64,000 nucleotides of DNA from the NCBI RefSeq assembly GCF_039566955.1, contig NZ_CP154796.1, forward strand, positions 1,798,001 through 1,862,000. Reading direction: 5' to 3'. The DNA comes from Micromonospora sp. DSM 45708 (GTDB lineage: Bacteria > Actinomycetota > Actinomycetes > Mycobacteriales > Micromonosporaceae). The notes under the pieces are model-generated. The model was not told the origin of the DNA and searched no databases. It worked only from the letters and a program-made list of their open reading frames with translations. Shown in pieces: positions 62,236-64,000 of the stretch; within the stretch, counting starts at the first letter, position 1; each line of letters starts with the position of its first letter. The position numbers were made by a program, and so were the translations under genes.

Positions 62236-63423
62236 TCAACGCACCGAGAACCACAGGTCCTGCGGGCGGTGGTCGGAGAGCCGCTCGGCGGAGACCAGTC
62301 GGTAGCGGTGCACGTCGACCGCACCTCGGGTGAACGTCCAGTCGATCCGCCAGAACGGCAGGGGCAGGCCGGCGAGCGGGCTGTCCCAACTGAAGTTCAT
62401 CGGCGCGTCGAAGCGCCAACTCAGGGGCAGCACCTGGGTGCCCTCGTCGGACGCGTCGCGGGTGACGGCACGCAGCCCGTCGAGTGTGCCCATCGCCGAG
62501 GTGGCGTTGAAGTCGCCGGAGACTATCGACGGGTTCGGGTTGCGCCGCACATCCTCGGTGACGGCCGCGACCTCCTCCTGCCGCCAGGTGAACTTGCGCC
62601 GGTAGTACCCGTCGAGGTCGACCTGCGGGTGCAGGAAGTCGAGGTCGATCGCGGTCGGCACGGTGACGTGCACGTTGTAGACCGAGACCGTCCGCTCGCC
62701 GACACGCAGGTCGGTCCGGAGCACCTTGTCCCGCGCGAAGACCTCGGCGAAGGGGGTGCCGGCGGGCAGCCGGGCGGCCGGTCCGAACAGCGGCTTCGCC
62801 ACGATCGGAAACCGGGAGATCGTGACCAACTCGCTGCTGCGCGCGATGTGGTAGCCGGGGAATTCGGCGCGTAGCTTCTCGTCGTCGTCCACCGGGAGGT
62901 AGCCGGCCTCGGCGCTGCCCGGCAGCCAGACCACATGCTCCTGTAGCAGGTAGACGTCGGCGTTCTGTCGACGGAGGAAGGCGAACTGCGCCTCGGGGTC
63001 GCGGTTGCTCATCCCCCAGTAGTTCGTGTTCCAGGTGAAGAGGTGGACCGCGCCAACCGGCACCGGTCGCGCGTCGCGCAGCAGCGCGGCCGGATAGACG
63101 CCGAGCTGGTCGACACCGGGGAGCAGGCCCGCCACGGCGAGCGCCACGGCCCAGTGCCGGCGACGACCGCAGGCCGCCGCCGCAGCGGCAGCCAGCAGCA
63201 GTGGTGCCAGCACCAGCAGCACCGGCGGGGCCGAGTCCAGCAGGATCGACCAGTGCCACCGCCCGGTCGCCACCCGACGGGTCACCGTGAAGGCCAGGAA
63301 GAGCGCGCCGACGCCGACGACGCCCCAGCCGTAGCCGAGGCGCAGCGCGCGGGCGACCCGTCGACCGCGTGACGCCGGTGCCGGGGGCGCCCCGACAACC
63401 TCGGCTTCGCGTGTGGTGGTCAT
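62236..63423 (-). CDS. Membrane endonuclease/exonuclease/phosphatase-family protein
   Basis: A 395-residue protein. The start at 63423 is set by the ATGA overlap with the stop of the glycosyltransferase gene upstream. Three membrane segments lie in the first 120 residues (WGVVGVGALFLAFTVT, VLLVLAPLLLAAAAAAACG, HWAVALAVAGLLPGVDQLG). The extracytoplasmic DNase I-fold domain shows FTWNTNYWGM, DVYLLQEHV (Glu), SIVSGDFNATS and LSDHRPQDLWFSV (Asp-His). Proteins of this build are phosphodiesterase- or phosphatase-like; coupling to a glycosyltransferase suggests a cell-envelope or lipid-linked sugar role (inference). Confidence 0.85.
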   Translation of the reverse strand: MTTTREAEVVGAPPAPASRGRRVARALRLGYGWGVVGVGALFLAFTVTRRVATGRWHWSILLDSAPPVLLVLAPLLLAAAAAAACGRRRHWAVALAVAGLLPGVDQLGVYPAALLRDARPVPVGAVHLFTWNTNYWGMSNRDPEAQFAFLRRQNADVYLLQEHVVWLPGSAEAGYLPVDDDEKLRAEFPGYHIARSSELVTISRFPIVAKPLFGPAARLPAGTPFAEVFARDKVLRTDLRVGERTVSVYNVHVTVPTAIDLDFLHPQVDLDGYYRRKFTWRQEEVAAVTEDVRRNPNPSIVSGDFNATSAMGTLDGLRAVTRDASDEGTQVLPLSWRFDAPMNFSWDSPLAGLPLPFWRIDWTFTRGAVDVHRYRLVSAERLSDHRPQDLWFSVR

Positions 63424-64000
63424 GGGGCGACCTCCTGGTAGAGGCTGCGGAAGCGAGGGCGTAGCAGCCATTCGATCAACCCGGTGGCGAGACCGGCGAC
63501 GACTGCGGTGTTCATCAGCAGATGCGCGGCCGTGAAGAACACGACGAAGCCCCAGCCGCGCTCGCGTCGCACGAAGACGTACTGGCCCAGATCGCTTCCG
63601 ACGAAGCCGCCGAGGAGGACGACCGTCAGCAGGGCGAGCGGGGGAAACAGGACCGCGGCCGGCACGCTCAGCAACGTCGCCGCCGCCAGGACCGCCGCGG
63701 CGGCCCGGCCGCCCGTCTCCATGCCCTGCATGGCACGGCCGCGCCGCAGGTAGAACGGCACCCGCAACCGGCTGCGCCGGAACGCCTTGCGCAGGATGGG
63801 CGCCATCCGACTCTCGTCGGACAACCGGCCGCGGACCTTCGAGGTCAACAGCATCGGGTACGACCGCGACAGCCGCTCCGCGTGGTCGATCTCCTCGGTC
63901 TGCCGCAGCGCGGGGTTGAACCAGCCGGCTCGGTCGAACGCCTCGCGGGTGACCGCGCCGAGGGCGTAGAACCCGCCGCTGACCAGCCCTTCCGCGCTCT
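63420..64000 (-). CDS. Family 2 glycosyltransferase, C-terminal part (runs off the right edge)
   Basis: The last 193 residues of a membrane GT2. VSGGFYALGAVTREAFDRAG and WFNPALRQTEEIDHAERLSR (acidic catalytic and acceptor region), then RVPFYLRRGRAMQGMETGG, and three C-terminal membrane segments (AAAVLAAATLLSVPAAVLF, PPLALLTVVLLGGFVG, WGFVVFFTAAHLLMNTAVVA). The 5' part, including the nucleotide-sugar DxD motif, lies beyond the window. It is upstream of and overlapped (ATGA) with the exonuclease/endonuclease/phosphatase-fold gene, so both are translated together. Confidence 0.85.
   Translation of the reverse strand, partial: SAEGLVSGGFYALGAVTREAFDRAGWFNPALRQTEEIDHAERLSRSYPMLLTSKVRGRLSDESRMAPILRKAFRRSRLRVPFYLRRGRAMQGMETGGRAAAAVLAAATLLSVPAAVLFPPLALLTVVLLGGFVGSDLGQYVFVRRERGWGFVVFFTAAHLLMNTAVVAGLATGLIEWLLRPRFRSLYQEVAP

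Overview
The window is high-G+C DNA with many GTG and TTG starts, secreted proteins with Ala-rich signal peptides, AfsR-type NB-ARC regulators, an LppU-like lipoprotein-type gene and type I-E style CRISPR repeats. This fits a filamentous actinobacterium, most likely Micromonosporaceae; the genus is an inference from gene content and style, not from a marker gene. It reads as an accessory, heavily rearranged chromosome segment: about a quarter of the recognisable coding pieces are truncated, frameshifted or joined to unrelated pieces, and at least five insertion-sequence copies or remnants are present.

Region 1 (1-15.3 kb) looks like a defence island. It holds a STAND-type NB-ARC protein with 14 WD40 repeats, a very large TPR-CHAT protease-like protein, a DUF900 alpha/beta hydrolase with a 38-residue ORF overlapping its stop codon, and a GmrSD-type (DUF262-DUF1524) restriction protein. 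An ISL3-family remnant interrupted by a complete IS3-family element (1267 bp, 3-bp target duplication) sits between the first two. A 32-bp imperfect repeat lies on both sides of this block (4.1 and 13.05 kb).

Region 2 (16.2-27.3 kb) is a contact or secreted toxin locus: a LamG/DNRLRE secreted protein, a 2332-residue RHS-Hint polymorphic toxin whose last 108 residues carry a ParB-like DGHHR motif, and a 121-residue gene 2 bp downstream that is the natural immunity candidate. A strong hairpin follows.

Region 3 (27.5-31 kb) is a recombination hotspot: a winged-helix gene, a complete IS5-family element, an IS3 remnant, and a cas-less CRISPR relic of five repeats in which three point one way and two the other. 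The relic starts at the exact end of a 67-bp duplication of the 3' end of the winged-helix gene. A broken histidine-kinase gene follows.

Region 4 (31-44 kb) carries secreted proteins (a lipase-like esterase, four small secreted proteins plus one decayed copy, a GH43-like beta-propeller, a secreted DNase I-fold protein), an AfsR-like NB-ARC-TPR regulator next to three of the small secreted genes with a 33-bp dyad between them, and several pseudogenes (ABC exporter, aldo/keto reductase, tyrosine integrases, an internally inverted IS701-family transposase).

Region 5 (44-57 kb) is mixed: an APH-fold phosphotransferase with unusual catalytic residues, a HAD gene cut off by an integrase fragment, small conserved and unknown proteins, a secreted beta-helix protein, a frameshifted GNAT, a TraR/DksA zinc-finger protein, a truncated thioredoxin abutting a truncated luciferase-like gene, and a vanadium-haloperoxidase-like secreted enzyme. 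Region 6 (57.4-64 kb) holds a partner-switching set (two SpoIIE-type phosphatases, an RsbW-like kinase and a STAS antagonist), then a membrane exonuclease/endonuclease/phosphatase-fold protein translationally coupled to a family 2 glycosyltransferase that runs off the right edge. No rRNA, intact tRNA or origin was seen.
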